From assembly GCA_037355855.1 (NCBI GenBank), contig CM074760.1, positions 2,038,501-2,102,500 of the forward strand: DNA of 64,000 bases, in the 5' to 3' direction. Shown here piece after piece: positions 32,607 through 43,224 of the stretch. The stretch is from Pseudo-nitzschia pungens (taxonomy: Eukaryota > Bacillariophyta > Bacillariophyceae > Bacillariales > Bacillariaceae). The translations under genes were made by a program, and so were the position numbers. The notes below the pieces were generated by a model. It was not told the origin of the DNA. It was given only the letters and a program-made list of their open reading frames with translations, and did no database searches. Each line of letters opens with the position of its first letter. Position 1 is the stretch's first letter.

Positions 32607-34289
32607 CTAAAATGCTGCCAAGATCAGCAAGATAACACAAGAGCCAAAGAGTGGAAGCACGAGATTGTCCAGTTGCACAGTGAAGGCCTCGAGTATGGTG
32701 GTCAGACTGGTAGCAACGAGCAATGCCAAACACTCTCTCGCGGACGTGCAGAACACAATAATGCCGACCCCCGCCATGCTGCACCACATGGCCAGGGATC
32801 CTTCCATAGTTCGCTGGTTTCTTCCCCACTTGCGCTTTCCCCACGTCTTGCCAATCACGGCTCCCATTGCATCTCCTATTCCGATGCAAATAATCCCGAA
32901 CTGGCCGAGCAGCGAAAGCGAAGACGGTGGCAGCGACGTTGTTCCGAGAATCTGGCCGATCCAGAGGGGGGCTGCGCACCCCACAATCAGAAAGAGGTGG
33001 GACACGATCATCTGGTCACCCACATCTTTCCGATCATCGAGAAATGCAAAATAAAACGTTTGCAGCAAGGGTGCGTCGCTGCGCATTTCTTCCAGGACCA
33101 CCAGGATGCAAGAAGCAACGGCATAGGACAAGGTCATGAGCTGGGGGAATTGCCACGTGACGGGACCAAACAAGAACACCGCAACCAGATGGAACCATTT
33201 TCTGGTCACCACTACGGAGGGTTTGCGCTTGTTGTTGTCGTTCGTCGAAGCCGCCACTGTCAACAATGCATAAGTCGGGTAACTCGAGACAGCCAAAACT
33301 CCAATCCAATAGAGCAGCCCCCAGAATCGCTCGTACCCATTCTCTTTTTCCATCAAAAACTCGATCAGCCATTGGATAGAGAGCAGGGGGACGAACTTGT
33401 GGTAGTCGTGGAATCCCGACGACGAAAAATCCTTAGTGGTTGTTGCTGCGTACGCTGAAACATACAGCGACAGGTCGACGAACAAAAGTGGCCCGGCAAT
33501 ATTGAGAAAAACCCTCAACCACCAAGATAGCCTGCCTCGCAGATTGCTGCTTAAATATGTAAATGCAAAGCACGAAAGACTTCCCGATAATGTCACCAAT
33601 GAACAAAGGGAGGAGATCACAGATGGGTGACCTAGGTTATCTTTGAGTTCTGGTGTATTGCCTTGCGACTTTTCCAATGCAGCAACCATCACCCTCGCGT
33701 ATTCCGTGGACGCGACCAGAAGCAGCAAGCACACAACCTTCAATTCCCCAAAGGTAAAGGACCTAGCAAATTTGGTTGTGACAATCCTTGGAAGCAACAT
33801 AAACCATACCACAACCAACAACACGGAAGTCGTAAAATCGATCGAAGGATCCAGCAAAGCGGCAAGAACGCATATTCCGGATCCAACAGTCATCGGGTAC
33901 CGGGTGGGGATAACCAAAAGCGTCGCAATCTTAGCGTAGGTGATCCAGGATTGAGCTTGCTGCTTGCCGGTGCAAGAGTGGTGATGGGTCAAGAGTCGGA
34001 GAAGTACCGGGACGATGACAATGCTCATCGCCACTCCCAGTTCGTCTTTCCTCGGATCGATTCTAACGGTTCTCCTTTCTCGCGTCGCGGATGGCTCTGG
34101 GGTTACGGACGACATCGGCGAAGATCCGGACGACGACGCAGACGGATCAAAGAAAAACAGGGCTCCGATGGAGCTGCCGAGGTGCATCCAAGCTTCCCAG
34201 TGCCAAACGCCGTCATCGACAGATGGGATCAGTAGCGGGACAGACCCGGCCAATAGGAGCCAGAGCGAATCTTCCTCTGTCACAATCAT
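32607..34289 (-). CDS. DOLK: Dolichol kinase
   Basis: Intronless 560-residue polytopic membrane protein, ATG at 34289. It phosphorylates dolichol with CTP on the ER membrane, supplying dolichyl phosphate for N-glycosylation, GPI anchors and mannosylation. The C-terminal CTP-binding region is clear: RKWFHLVAVFLFGPV, GIGDAMGAVIGKTWG, then KRKWGRNQRTMEGSLA, followed by TILEAFTVQLDNLVLPL, as in SEC59/DOLK. About a dozen hydrophobic segments are visible. Length is close to human DOLK (538) and yeast Sec59 (519). Related phosphatidate cytidylyltransferase and phytol kinase families share parts of the motif, but length and the RTxEGS context favour dolichol kinase. Confidence 0.88.
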   Translation of the reverse strand: MIVTEEDSLWLLLAGSVPLLIPSVDDGVWHWEAWMHLGSSIGALFFFDPSASSSGSSPMSSVTPEPSATRERRTVRIDPRKDELGVAMSIVIVPVLLRLLTHHHSCTGKQQAQSWITYAKIATLLVIPTRYPMTVGSGICVLAALLDPSIDFTTSVLLVVVWFMLLPRIVTTKFARSFTFGELKVVCLLLLVASTEYARVMVAALEKSQGNTPELKDNLGHPSVISSLCSLVTLSGSLSCFAFTYLSSNLRGRLSWWLRVFLNIAGPLLFVDLSLYVSAYAATTTKDFSSSGFHDYHKFVPLLSIQWLIEFLMEKENGYERFWGLLYWIGVLAVSSYPTYALLTVAASTNDNNKRKPSVVVTRKWFHLVAVFLFGPVTWQFPQLMTLSYAVASCILVVLEEMRSDAPLLQTFYFAFLDDRKDVGDQMIVSHLFLIVGCAAPLWIGQILGTTSLPPSSLSLLGQFGIICIGIGDAMGAVIGKTWGKRKWGRNQRTMEGSLAMWCSMAGVGIIVFCTSARECLALLVATSLTTILEAFTVQLDNLVLPLFGSCVILLILAAF

Positions 34290-35176
34290 ACCTGAAGATA
34301 TCGTGTTTGTGTTTTCTCAATGCCGTAGCCTAGCTAGGAAAATCTATCACTGTATGATTCCAAAGGTTATTCATAGCACCTCCGAGTCAAGTGAGTCTCA
34401 TTTCGCATTCCCTGTATCTACCAACTAACTCTCTATTGCTGCAGTTACGCTTTACCTTTTCACTCTATGCTGCAACTTTAGTGTATAGAAGTTAATCATC
34501 TCATGACATTACTTCCATTGGCATTGAACAAGCATTGTCGCTATCAAAAAGGAACGTCGACCATGTCTTGCATCCAACGGACAACATGGCGAAGGATTGA
34601 TTCTCGAATCTCGGTGTTGTCCTCGGTTCCCTTCATTAAAAACTAATTCTGTCCCATTCCCACACGCTTCGATTGGAAGAGTGAGTTCTTCGTTAGATGT
34701 TGACTTTTTTAAGTGCGTTTTATGTCTTTCGGTAGAACAACAGAATGGAGTGATGAAGCACAACGAGTCTGTTCTGGTTCTGTCTCGGAATGCAAAAGAA
34801 TTGAAATCCGTCCATCTACGATGAGATGATACACTCAATAAAAGGGCAAAATGATGTCGTGCAAAAATTAAGTTGTCAACTAAAGTTTCAGTATAGTTTA
34901 TATGAATACATGGATCACATCATTATTGCTAGACCTTTTGTTAACCTCCCTTCATGCATACCCACTCACACAAACACTACAAGTATCTACAATCACCTGC
35001 GCTGTTAAAGACAATCTCGGTAGCTTTTTGCTCACTTCTCACTTTTCAAAATATTTTTATTTCGTTATCGGAATGTATCGGAACAGAATCGTCATGGTTC
35101 TCTGTTTTATTATTGTGTTCAGTTGTGTGTGTATCGTGCAGTTTGATTTCGGGTGCTTTTCCACTTGCCTTCCTGC
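34290..35176. other. Spacer between dolichol kinase and the unknown gene at 35177
   Basis: No gene supported. Upstream of dolichol kinase and downstream of the unknown minus-strand gene. Confidence 0.35.
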
Positions 35177-35747
35177 TTAGAGAGGGTTGCGGAGTCCCTT
35201 TTGGTTGATGTGGTAGTTGCTGCGTTCCACACGGTGTGCCTGGGCTTCGGCTTCGGCTGTTTCCTCGTCAACGATCTTGGACATTTCTCGTGCAGTTCCG
35301 GCTCCAACCTGTTCAACCTTCTGGATTTCCTTGGCAAGTTGGTAATCGGCAGATTGCTGAGGGGTCATACCAGCAAGACTCTCGTTCTTTTCTTGGTGAG
35401 CAATGTAGTCAGTGTCCTTCACGTAAGCATTCGGCGTGGTGTAATCCGCTGGGACGGAAAGCATGCCGTGATCCTTTTGGCGAACGGCTGCCAACTTGGT
35501 GAAGGTTCCGGATCGGGCCGTGCGGTTAGTGTTCGCAGCAACAGCCATGTCGTGCTTCTTCTTGTGCTCGGCATAGACGGCGGCGTTTTCCTCTTGCTGG
35601 AGGGCAATAGGCGAGTCTGTGATCCCTGTCTTCTTGCGAGAGGTTGGGATCATCGAGACCCATCGACATCTTGGCGCCTCCGGGAGCGGCGGCGCCACTG
35701 CCCATCATGACGTAGTCCCCATCGGGTGTCTTGGATTCTTCCGACAT
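35177..35747 (-). CDS. Unknown small protein, apparently broken by a +1 frame shift
   Basis: The frame starts at ATG 35747 with MSEESKTPDGDYVMMGSGAA and reads to about DDPNL near 35650. The remaining natural-looking protein continues in the next frame (TGITDSPIALQQEENAAVYA, then YIAHQEKNESLAGMTPQQSA, VGAGTAREMSKIVDEETAEA) to the stop at 35177, about 190 residues in all. No GT donor suits an intron there; the simplest reading is one extra base in CTCTCGC. The product is hydrophilic and helical without a recognised family. The gene has a normal-looking start and stop, so I favour an indel over a dead gene. Confidence 0.5.
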
Positions 35748-37160
35748 TTTGGATAAAAGAGGTTCCTGAAATTTTAATATGGCTTTGATTCTTCGGAATG
35801 CACGAATCAAAGAAATTTGATTTTGTACGAAAGAGGGGGAGAGGAGGGATAAAGAAGGAGTGAAATCGACGTTGTGAGGTACATGCTAAACACCTATCTG
35901 TTCCGATAACACTCTTGCGTCTTTCGGAATCTTCGTGATGAATCTACAGCTGTATCATCGCAATATCATCGCGGATTCGGATGTTCAAAAAAAGTGATGG
36001 AAAAGAAGCCAAATGTATCTGACCGAAATCCGCGAGGAAGTCTCGACGAACAAGAAACCGATGCACGCAACTTCAAACGTTGCATCAATGGCACAAGGTT
36101 ATTTGCTCCGCATCCAGAATCGACCCGTGGAACAAATCCACTAAAAATCTTCTCCGTTATCGTCGCTGTTGAGTCCGGTCGATTCCAACGGATGAGAACA
36201 GGAACGGTTCAACTCCGAACATTTCACTATGACCTCTGCAACGCCATTCAGATCCATTCTGGAAGACAGCCAAACTTTCGGTATTGTTCGGCATTACAGT
36301 GTAATGCCGTCTACGACAACACCGGTCATACATAGGGGCCGCCATGGTCGACATACCTCGTGAGAAACAATGCTAAACTCCGAGCTAGTTTGAGGGTGAG
36401 CGAGCTTCGGTTCCGTTCTCGTTGATAGCTTGCTTTTTTCTCTCCTTGTTTTGTTTCGTGTTTGTTTCGTGCATCGTGCAAGCATACGCGACCACAAGAA
36501 GGCTCAAAGTTGGCTCGAACAACGGTTGCTCACTCGCTGAGTATGAAGCTTTTCTGCTTTTCGTCGGCATAAGTCCCTGGTACTCGGAGGCGGAATATAA
36601 AAAATATACAACTATGTATATGGAATCATCAAATCCAATATATGGGGGCGTTAAAAGGGGGAGTATCAACCCAACTTGCAAACCGAGTAACATGGATTCC
36701 ATTTCGTTTCGTTTGGTTCGTTTACGAATGAATGAATGAATCTCCCAATCAATCATCGTTTGAAGTAACCTTACGAGTAACTTAAGGCTACTGGAAACGA
36801 GTCATTATCAAAAGTGTTCAAAAAAGTGACATGACTTTTTTGAGATCGTAAACATCATGCTAGCATTGGTATCGGAACGGGTCAATCCAAGAGTAACTTA
36901 TAAGTTACTTGCCGTAACTTACCTGGTATCCTGACAAACCATTCGTGCACCATGGGATGCTGAGGCTTACTCCAGATGATGATGATCCCCAAAAGCAGCC
37001 AATAAAGGTACCAGTACCCAATATTGATAGCTACTACTACCGTACTTTTGAAAGGAAATATTTTTTCTGCATGAAGCAAAAACCTCCTCAGCCTTTTCCG
37101 AACCCATCTTTTTGTGACGGACTCTTCACCCCTTTGACGATGGGACCTCCTTCATGAAGA

Positions 37161-37200
37161 ATACTACTACAACTAGTAGTAGTAGTAGTAGTAGTAGTAG
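37161..37200. repeat. ACT/AGT inverted trinucleotide array 1
   Basis: ACTACTAC followed at once by TAGTAGTAG units, so the two halves are inverted copies and can pair as a hairpin. Confidence 0.9.
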
Positions 37201-37354
37201 GACTCTCGAGAAGACTTTGCTCAAGCACAGTGTAATGATTTATTTTACCCGGAAGAATCTTTTAGTAGTGTGCTACTACTAGAGATCAATATGACAATTG
37301 CATCGCACAATGACATGATGTTTTGTGGCAGCAACGTACTACTATTACACAGCA

Positions 37355-37390
37355 ACTACTACTACTACTAGTAGTAGTAGTAGTAGTAGC
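37355..37390. repeat. ACT/AGT inverted trinucleotide array 2
   Basis: ACTACTACTACTA joined to GTAGTAGTAGTAGTAG; same self-complementary layout as array 1, about 150 bp away. Confidence 0.9.
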
Positions 37391-37810
37391 TACACTATAG
37401 TACTAACACAGAGCAGAGGGACATTGCTCCACTCCTGTATGGAACAAGAAATAGGGAAGAAAGCGGTGTACTACTATTGATGGGCGGCATTGATTCCATT
37501 TCAAACCTCCCGCACTACTAGAACTGCACACGGATAGTAGTTCTTGGGTTCTAATCTGGTAACTCCGAATTCTCCAAAGAACGTAGTGTGCGGTGTTTTG
37601 CGGGAGGAGAGGAGAGGAGATTTGCGATCCGCTCATTGCTGGTTTCGTTTTCTCGTGTCAATCGCACACCGAGAATGAATGAATCCGACTCTCGGTCATC
37701 CTCCATTCGCAATCGACTACTTGTAGTAGTAGTAGCAGTAGCAGTACCGTTCCGTTCGAAAATCCTCCCGCTCATCCCCGCCACCGCGGCGAGCCGGTCG
37801 TCGCGTCATC

Positions 37811-39112
37811 TCATCCTTCTTCGACGATCCTTCCGTTCTCGTCAAAGGTCATGTCCCTGAGCGGCCGAAAGGTCCTCCTGTGGATCGGCGAGGCCCCGTG
37901 CTCCCGGACCGCCCGCACGTGGTCGGCCGTCGGGTATCCCTTGTGCTTGTCCAGTCCGTAGTGGGGCCAGAGCTCGTGGTACCCCCTCATGAGCCGGTCG
38001 CGGGTGACCTTGGCGAGGATGGACGCCGCGGCGATGGAATATTCCCTGCCGTCCCCCTTGACGATGGAGTGGGACGGGCAGGGCATGTCCGGCGGAACCT
38101 TGTTGCCGTCGATGAGGGCATAGTAGTCCTCGGCGGTGCCCGACGCCGCCGTTGCCGTTGCCGTTGTCGTCGCCTCCTTCGTATTGTCATCGCGGTGGCC
38201 CTGGCTCCGCACCACGTAGCATCCCTTTCGTTCAATGGATGCGTCGGAAACGATCGGAATTCGCTCGGTTTTGTTGTCGCCGCCGTTTTTGCCGTCGTTT
38301 TTGGTGTCGCCGTCGTTCCCCCCGAGCGCTATCGTTTCGCCCCCAACCATCACCAGGGCGCTCGCCGCCGCCGCCATGCCCCTCAGGGTGGCCTGCAGAA
38401 TGTTCACCTTGTCGATGAAGGGAGCGTCCATCACCGCCACCGCCCACCGGACGTTCTCGGAATTCACGATTTCCTCGTAGAGGGCCTCCCGGCGGTCCTC
38501 CCGGGTGAGTTTCTTGCTGTCGGTGATCCCGTCCAGGTCCGCCGGGACGATCGCCGCGGCCGCGACGACGGGTCCCGCCAGCGGCCCCCGGCCGGCTTCG
38601 TCGACCCCCAGCACGAAGCGGACACGGTTGGCCTTTTCGTCGAGCAGGTCCCGTTCCGCGGTGCGCGGGAGGCGGGTCGGTCCGGGTGCGCCGCCGCTCG
38701 GTTCGGATGGCTTCTCGGCCGCGGCGGTTTTGGTCGTCCTCGTCGTCGTCCTCGTCGCTTTCTTCGCTCTCGGTTTCGCCTTCTCGGTTGGCGTTTTGGA
38801 CCGGGCGCGTTTCGGTCGCGGATTCGGCGATCCTCTCGATGTCGATGCCGATGTCGATTCCGACGCGCGCGGTTCGGAATCCCCCTCCGCGGAGGAAGCC
38901 GCGAGTCCCCTCAGCCTCGGGCTGCGACGACGAGAGGCGGCGACCGAAGCGGACGGCATGGCAGACGTCACCAGCAGCCGTTTGCAAAGGCCGTGGTGGC
39001 TGCGGCCAAACGCGAAAGCCAGGGGCGCAAACACGACGACGACGACGATGACGACGACGACGACGACGACGAAACGAGTCCACCACGAAAGCCGGAGCAA
39101 TCGTTGGCGCAT
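37811..39112 (-). CDS. RNase HII, probably plastid-targeted
   Basis: Intronless 433-residue protein. The core is bacterial-type RNase HII, which cleaves RNA in RNA-DNA hybrids: VLGVDEAGRGPLAGPVVAAA (first two acidic catalytic residues), ITDSKKLTREDRREALY, FIDKVNILQATLRGMA, ALIDGNKVPPDM and SIAAASILAKVTRDRLM, HYGLDKHKGYPT near the end. Catalytic D, E, D, D positions look intact. An Asp/Asn/Thr-rich insertion of about 85 residues splits the core between ATLRGMA and YALIDGN. The N-terminus has a Val-rich signal segment ending PLAFAFGRSHH; the Ala-Phe motif suggests a bipartite plastid presequence, followed by a Ser/Arg/Thr-rich linker. Organellar location is inferred. Confidence 0.9.
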   Translation of the reverse strand: MRQRLLRLSWWTRFVVVVVVVIVVVVVFAPLAFAFGRSHHGLCKRLLVTSAMPSASVAASRRRSPRLRGLAASSAEGDSEPRASESTSASTSRGSPNPRPKRARSKTPTEKAKPRAKKATRTTTRTTKTAAAEKPSEPSGGAPGPTRLPRTAERDLLDEKANRVRFVLGVDEAGRGPLAGPVVAAAAIVPADLDGITDSKKLTREDRREALYEEIVNSENVRWAVAVMDAPFIDKVNILQATLRGMAAAASALVMVGGETIALGGNDGDTKNDGKNGGDNKTERIPIVSDASIERKGCYVVRSQGHRDDNTKEATTTATATAASGTAEDYYALIDGNKVPPDMPCPSHSIVKGDGREYSIAAASILAKVTRDRLMRGYHELWPHYGLDKHKGYPTADHVRAVREHGASPIHRRTFRPLRDMTFDENGRIVEEG

Positions 39113-39860
39113 GAATGAATGAATGAATGAGTAAATGGGTGGACGGATCCACGCGACGAGACGAGACGCAACTCAACGCAACGAGACGAGACGAGACGAG
39201 ACGAGCCGCGAACAACTGCTGTTGAAGGTGGTCTCTACTAGCTTGTGTCTGTGGAACGACCCGGTGAGAAGGGTACCGCACGGTGATTGACTACCGCTGG
39301 CAATGCAAGCTTCGTGTTGGTTGTGTCACCAGATGACACGAAATGAGTAGAATAAGAAGATACAGTAGATGCCCGAAGCCTCCGGTCTTCGCTCCGGTCG
39401 GAGTTCCGTGTTCCGCAGCAAGATTTTTTTGGTGTCAGCCTCCCGCTTTGCTTGCAACTCGATCGATCGCCACCCAAAAAATGGCGCGCCGACAGACGGT
39501 TCTGTGGCTCACGAGTGACTTACGACTCACTCTACCAAAACATCAGCCCCGAACGAAACAAGCGTTACGAGGGCGCTCGCCAAAGCGCAGTTCCCGTACC
39601 ACTACTAGTACTAGTACACGTACCCGTACCCGTACCCGCACTGAGCGGTACGACGCAAGAAGTAATAATTGTTCGTGCCTTCCAACCGATACCGTACAGT
39701 GAACAACGCGACGCGTCTTTTTCTGTCGTTTCTCTCTTCCTTCTTGCATCTCCTTTTCTCTCTCTCTCAATCAACAAAAAAAAATCAACGAGGTCACAAC
39801 GGCTCGTTCCGCAACCGATCATCGGTACGTACCGGTAACTTACGTACCCGCACATCGACC
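39113..39860. other. Divergent spacer with simple repeats
   Basis: Contains a GAATGAATGAATGAATGA array (39112-39130), an ACGAGACGAGACGAG array (about 39183-39205) and a CGTACCCGTACCCGTACC string (about 39616-39636). No gene seen. It separates the RNase HII and cupin genes, which point away from each other. Confidence 0.5.
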
Positions 39861-42528
39861 ATGAACAAGTCATCGTTGTCATCGATGACCACAACGATTC
39901 GGTATCGCCACAATGCCGCATCGTCGTCCCAGCGCTCCGGTGGCAAAAGCATCGCGGATGGTTCCGGGTGCGAAAACAAAAACGCCACCGGAATCGACAC
40001 CGGCGCCGCGGAGGCACCGGTACCGATCCGAGCGAGAACGAGAACGAGAACGGCGCGGGAATCCCGAAGATCGATCGCATCGGAAAGGAATGGACACGCA
40101 CCGAGACACAGACACGGACCGGGTCCGCGAACCGGTCCGCTCCGTCCCGGGGCATCGAGGAAACGGCACCTCGCAACGCGACGCGACGACAGCGACAACG
40201 ACAACGACAGCGACGAGCGATGCCTCCGCCGGCTCAAGACCGCCACGGCCGTCGTTTTCGTCGCGATTCTGGGAGCGCTGGTGGGCCTGGCCTATTTGGT
40301 GGTGGTGGTGGATCCCGGGTTGCGGTCGCACCTCCACCCGACGGGACTCCGAGAATTGCGCGATCGCTTCGCTTCGTCGGGGCATCCCGGCATCCGAGAA
40401 CCGGAAACGGAAACGGAACCGATTCTCGATTTGGAATCGATGTCCCGGGAGGCATTCGTCGTCGACGAACCACCGGACAACAACGTTGCGATTCCGGAAA
40501 AAGAAAAAGACGCAAACGATGATGAGACCGTCAAACCGGAAGTGGATATCAAGGAAGTCGATACCGATCGCGATCGCGCGGATGACAATGATGAAAACCC
40601 GAACAGCACGGCTTCGTCGTCACATTCGTCGTCGTCACATTCGTCGTCCTCTGCGATCTATACGATACCCAACTCCATGGCTCACATCGGGGACAAATCG
40701 GAAGCCTACGCTCGTTTGAGACAGGAGTGGGACGAACGGCATCCTCCCAACCATCCCGAGCGGTCTCTGCGCTGCCCTGCGAGAAATAGTCGCGGCAAAC
40801 CACCAAAAGAACGAGTTTTCGTCGGTCCTCCACCGGCTGCGTCCTCCGCCCCACCGAGACGAGAGCGAGGACCTGAATTACGACATTTACGATTGCCCGG
40901 ACGATCCCCCTCCCGGATACCCACGGGAGTACGGCACCATGGAGCTGCTGAGGCACTGGCCACCGACCCAATCCGTTCCGAGCGATGTTGCGGCTTCGAA
41001 TCAAAGCGACGCCGGTGCGGGAGGGATGTGGGCCCACCTCGGGATTTGCGTGTTCGATTACCACCGGGACTACGAAAAGGCTCTGCGCTATCGAAGGAAC
41101 GAGCTTCCCTTTGTCGTTCGGAACGATCCGAGCGTGGCCGAAACCGTGGAGCGATGGAACGACGAAGCCTACCGCCGCACCTTGTTTGGGAGCCTGGGTC
41201 ACACCGGCAGCAGCGCCCGGAGCGCTCCGACCTCCGCCGAGACTCCGGGCACCGAGGATGCCGCTGCGAATGCCGCTGCCGCTCCCGTTCCGGGACACAA
41301 CACCGCAAACCGGTCGGTGGTCTATCACCGTGCCGAGCGAGCTAATTACGAACCAAATCTTGTTCCGGCACGCCTCCAAGTCCCAAGCCACCGAGTGTCA
41401 ACAGCTACCCAAAGTCGACGAGGGGGAAAAAGGCGCCGAAGACACCCGCAGGACGACAACGACCGCGAGCGCGCTTCCCGGTCACCAAGGAACAAGAAAA
41501 CTCCTCCCCGCACGAAACTGATTTCCATGACCTATGACCGGTGGTACGAACACGCGATGGAGAAGGAGCGAATCCTGATGGCGCAATCGCAACCGAGAAA
41601 CAACGATAACAGCGCCAGCACCAGCACCAGCGCCAGCGCCACCGAGGACGCAGACACCGTCCTCAAGCACTACGATACCAATCCAGACCGAGACCCGGCG
41701 TCGTACTATTACTACTTTCGCCTGGTGGGTTGCGGGGAGAAGGCGGGATGCGAAAAAAACTCGACCGAGTACCTCTTTGACGAATTGCCTTTTTTCCAGC
41801 CCCGGAAGCGTGTTCCGCAAGGCCCGGGATTCTCTGCATCTGTATCTGCATCTCCAGATTCGGAATCGGAGTCGGAGTCGAAATCGGCATCGCAGCAGCA
41901 GCAGAAGCAGCAGACCGGAGGACGGGAAAGCCTCTACATTATCGAACCGGATCAGCAGCGCGGGATTCACTGCCGCTTCGGCATGCCGGGAATGATTGCC
42001 GCGAACCACTACGACGCCAGCCGCAACGCCATTGTCGTGCTGGGAGGCACGCGGCGCTACGTCGTCTCGCGCCCTTCGCAGTGCCGGAACCTGGGGCTCT
42101 TCCCACCGGGACACATTTCGGCGCGGCACTCCAAGGTCGACTGGGCCGTGGCTCCCCGCGAGTACGACGAGCACCTGGCGACCGTCTCCGACGGAGAGGA
42201 AGAACCGGAGGACGACGAAGACGACGACGACGTCGACCAAGAGGAGGGGCCATCGACGCCGTCGTCTTCCGAGGGGACCGTTCCGTGGAAGGAATACCGG
42301 AATGCCCTGTCGCTCCTCGCCAACCATGCCAAATCCACCGAGGTGGTTCTCGAGGCGGGAGACGTCCTGTATCTTCCCAGCTACTGGTTCCACTACATCG
42401 TGGGTCTGGACACCAACATGCAGTGCAACACGCGGTCGGGAAGAGACGGCAGGGACGATGCGGTCATGGCCGCGTGCGGATTTCCGCCGAAAAAGAAACG
42501 CAAGAAAGGGTCACCGCCGCGACGATAG
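39861..42528 (+). CDS. Type II membrane protein with cupin/JmjC-like domain (frame break near 40765)
   Basis: From ATG 39861 (MNKSSLSSMTTT) a basic, Arg/Thr-rich N-terminus leads to one membrane helix (TATAVVFVAILGALVGLAYL) and an acidic stalk. Around 40765 the frame must step by +1: EWDERHPPNHPERSL continues as ALREIVAANHQKNEFSSVLH in the next frame, and no intron fits. The C-terminal domain resembles JmjC-like cupins: SLYIIEPDQQRGIHCRFGMP, IAANHYDASRNAIVVLGGTR with a possible HxD metal site, and VVLEAGDVLYLPSYWFHYIV with the distal His. The tail is basic (KKKRKKGSPPRR). About 890 residues. A lumenal Fe(II)/2-oxoglutarate oxygenase is inferred; substrate unknown. Confidence 0.72.
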
Positions 42529-43224
42529 AACGCGGAGCCGCGATCGTTCCTCGCCGATGATGCTGCAACAACTTTGGTAAGAAGCTACTAAAAATAATTC
42601 TGGAAAAGCACGCCATCAATTACCGCTATAGAATTTGTATTTCACAGCGATGTGATTGATGTGATAAGTGCATCACTGATTGCAACCGTTCAACTATTGG
42701 TGCACGTCCTAAATAGCAGTCGCTATTCTGCTTGATCTGAGGAAGCTATGACACAAGATCTGAAATGGCAAACTCGGTGCAGGCGTTTCGGGTTGCTCCT
42801 TTGAGATAGATGACTACATATTTACTGTTCTTCACTACTGTACTGCAATACCGATGGCACGCATTTTTCTTGCAACGAAAAAAATGATGCTCGTCTTCAT
42901 CCGCACCATTTCGAGAAGAGGAGCACTTTGTCAACACCGACAGGATCTCCAATGGCGCAAACGCAACAGTCACGAATCGCCGCGACGGCACACGCTTATG
43001 CTCTTGGAAGAACGGCATGCGGACAGAATGTGCAATCGCAATCTTGCGTTTGAATTCCAATAATCCGTGCCGAAACGCTCTGTTCATGCGTCAAGAATTA
43101 CGGATTGTGGTTCGAACTGAACAGGAACGGAATAGGAACTGAAGCAGAAACAGAGCAGAATAGATTCCTCCGCAACAAAATCATGTACCCACATGCCGAG
43201 TTTCTACCCAGTGATTTGTTTTGG
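42529..43224. other. Convergent spacer after the cupin gene
   Basis: No supported gene. Composition drops back to AT-rich. Frames at 42746-43087 (-) and 42854-43063 (+) have no recognised motif. Confidence 0.35.

Larger units (their letters stand above)
35748..37810. other. Spacer with trinucleotide arrays
   Basis: No supported gene; a 105-codon plus frame at 36422-36739 shows no domain. A GAATGAATGAATGAA array is near 36727. GTAACCTTAC and GTAACTTAC motifs cluster at 36766-36925. Confidence 0.4.

Noticed and set aside
37880..39118. 412-codon plus-strand frame opposite RNase HII
   Set aside because: Shadow of a G+C-rich gene; composition is Arg/Asp/Val-rich and featureless.
41340..41521. 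Second frame (ELITNQILFRHASKSQ) within the cupin gene as evidence of another frame break
   Set aside because: The main frame is also open and plausible here and continues directly into the cupin domain; likely a shadow.
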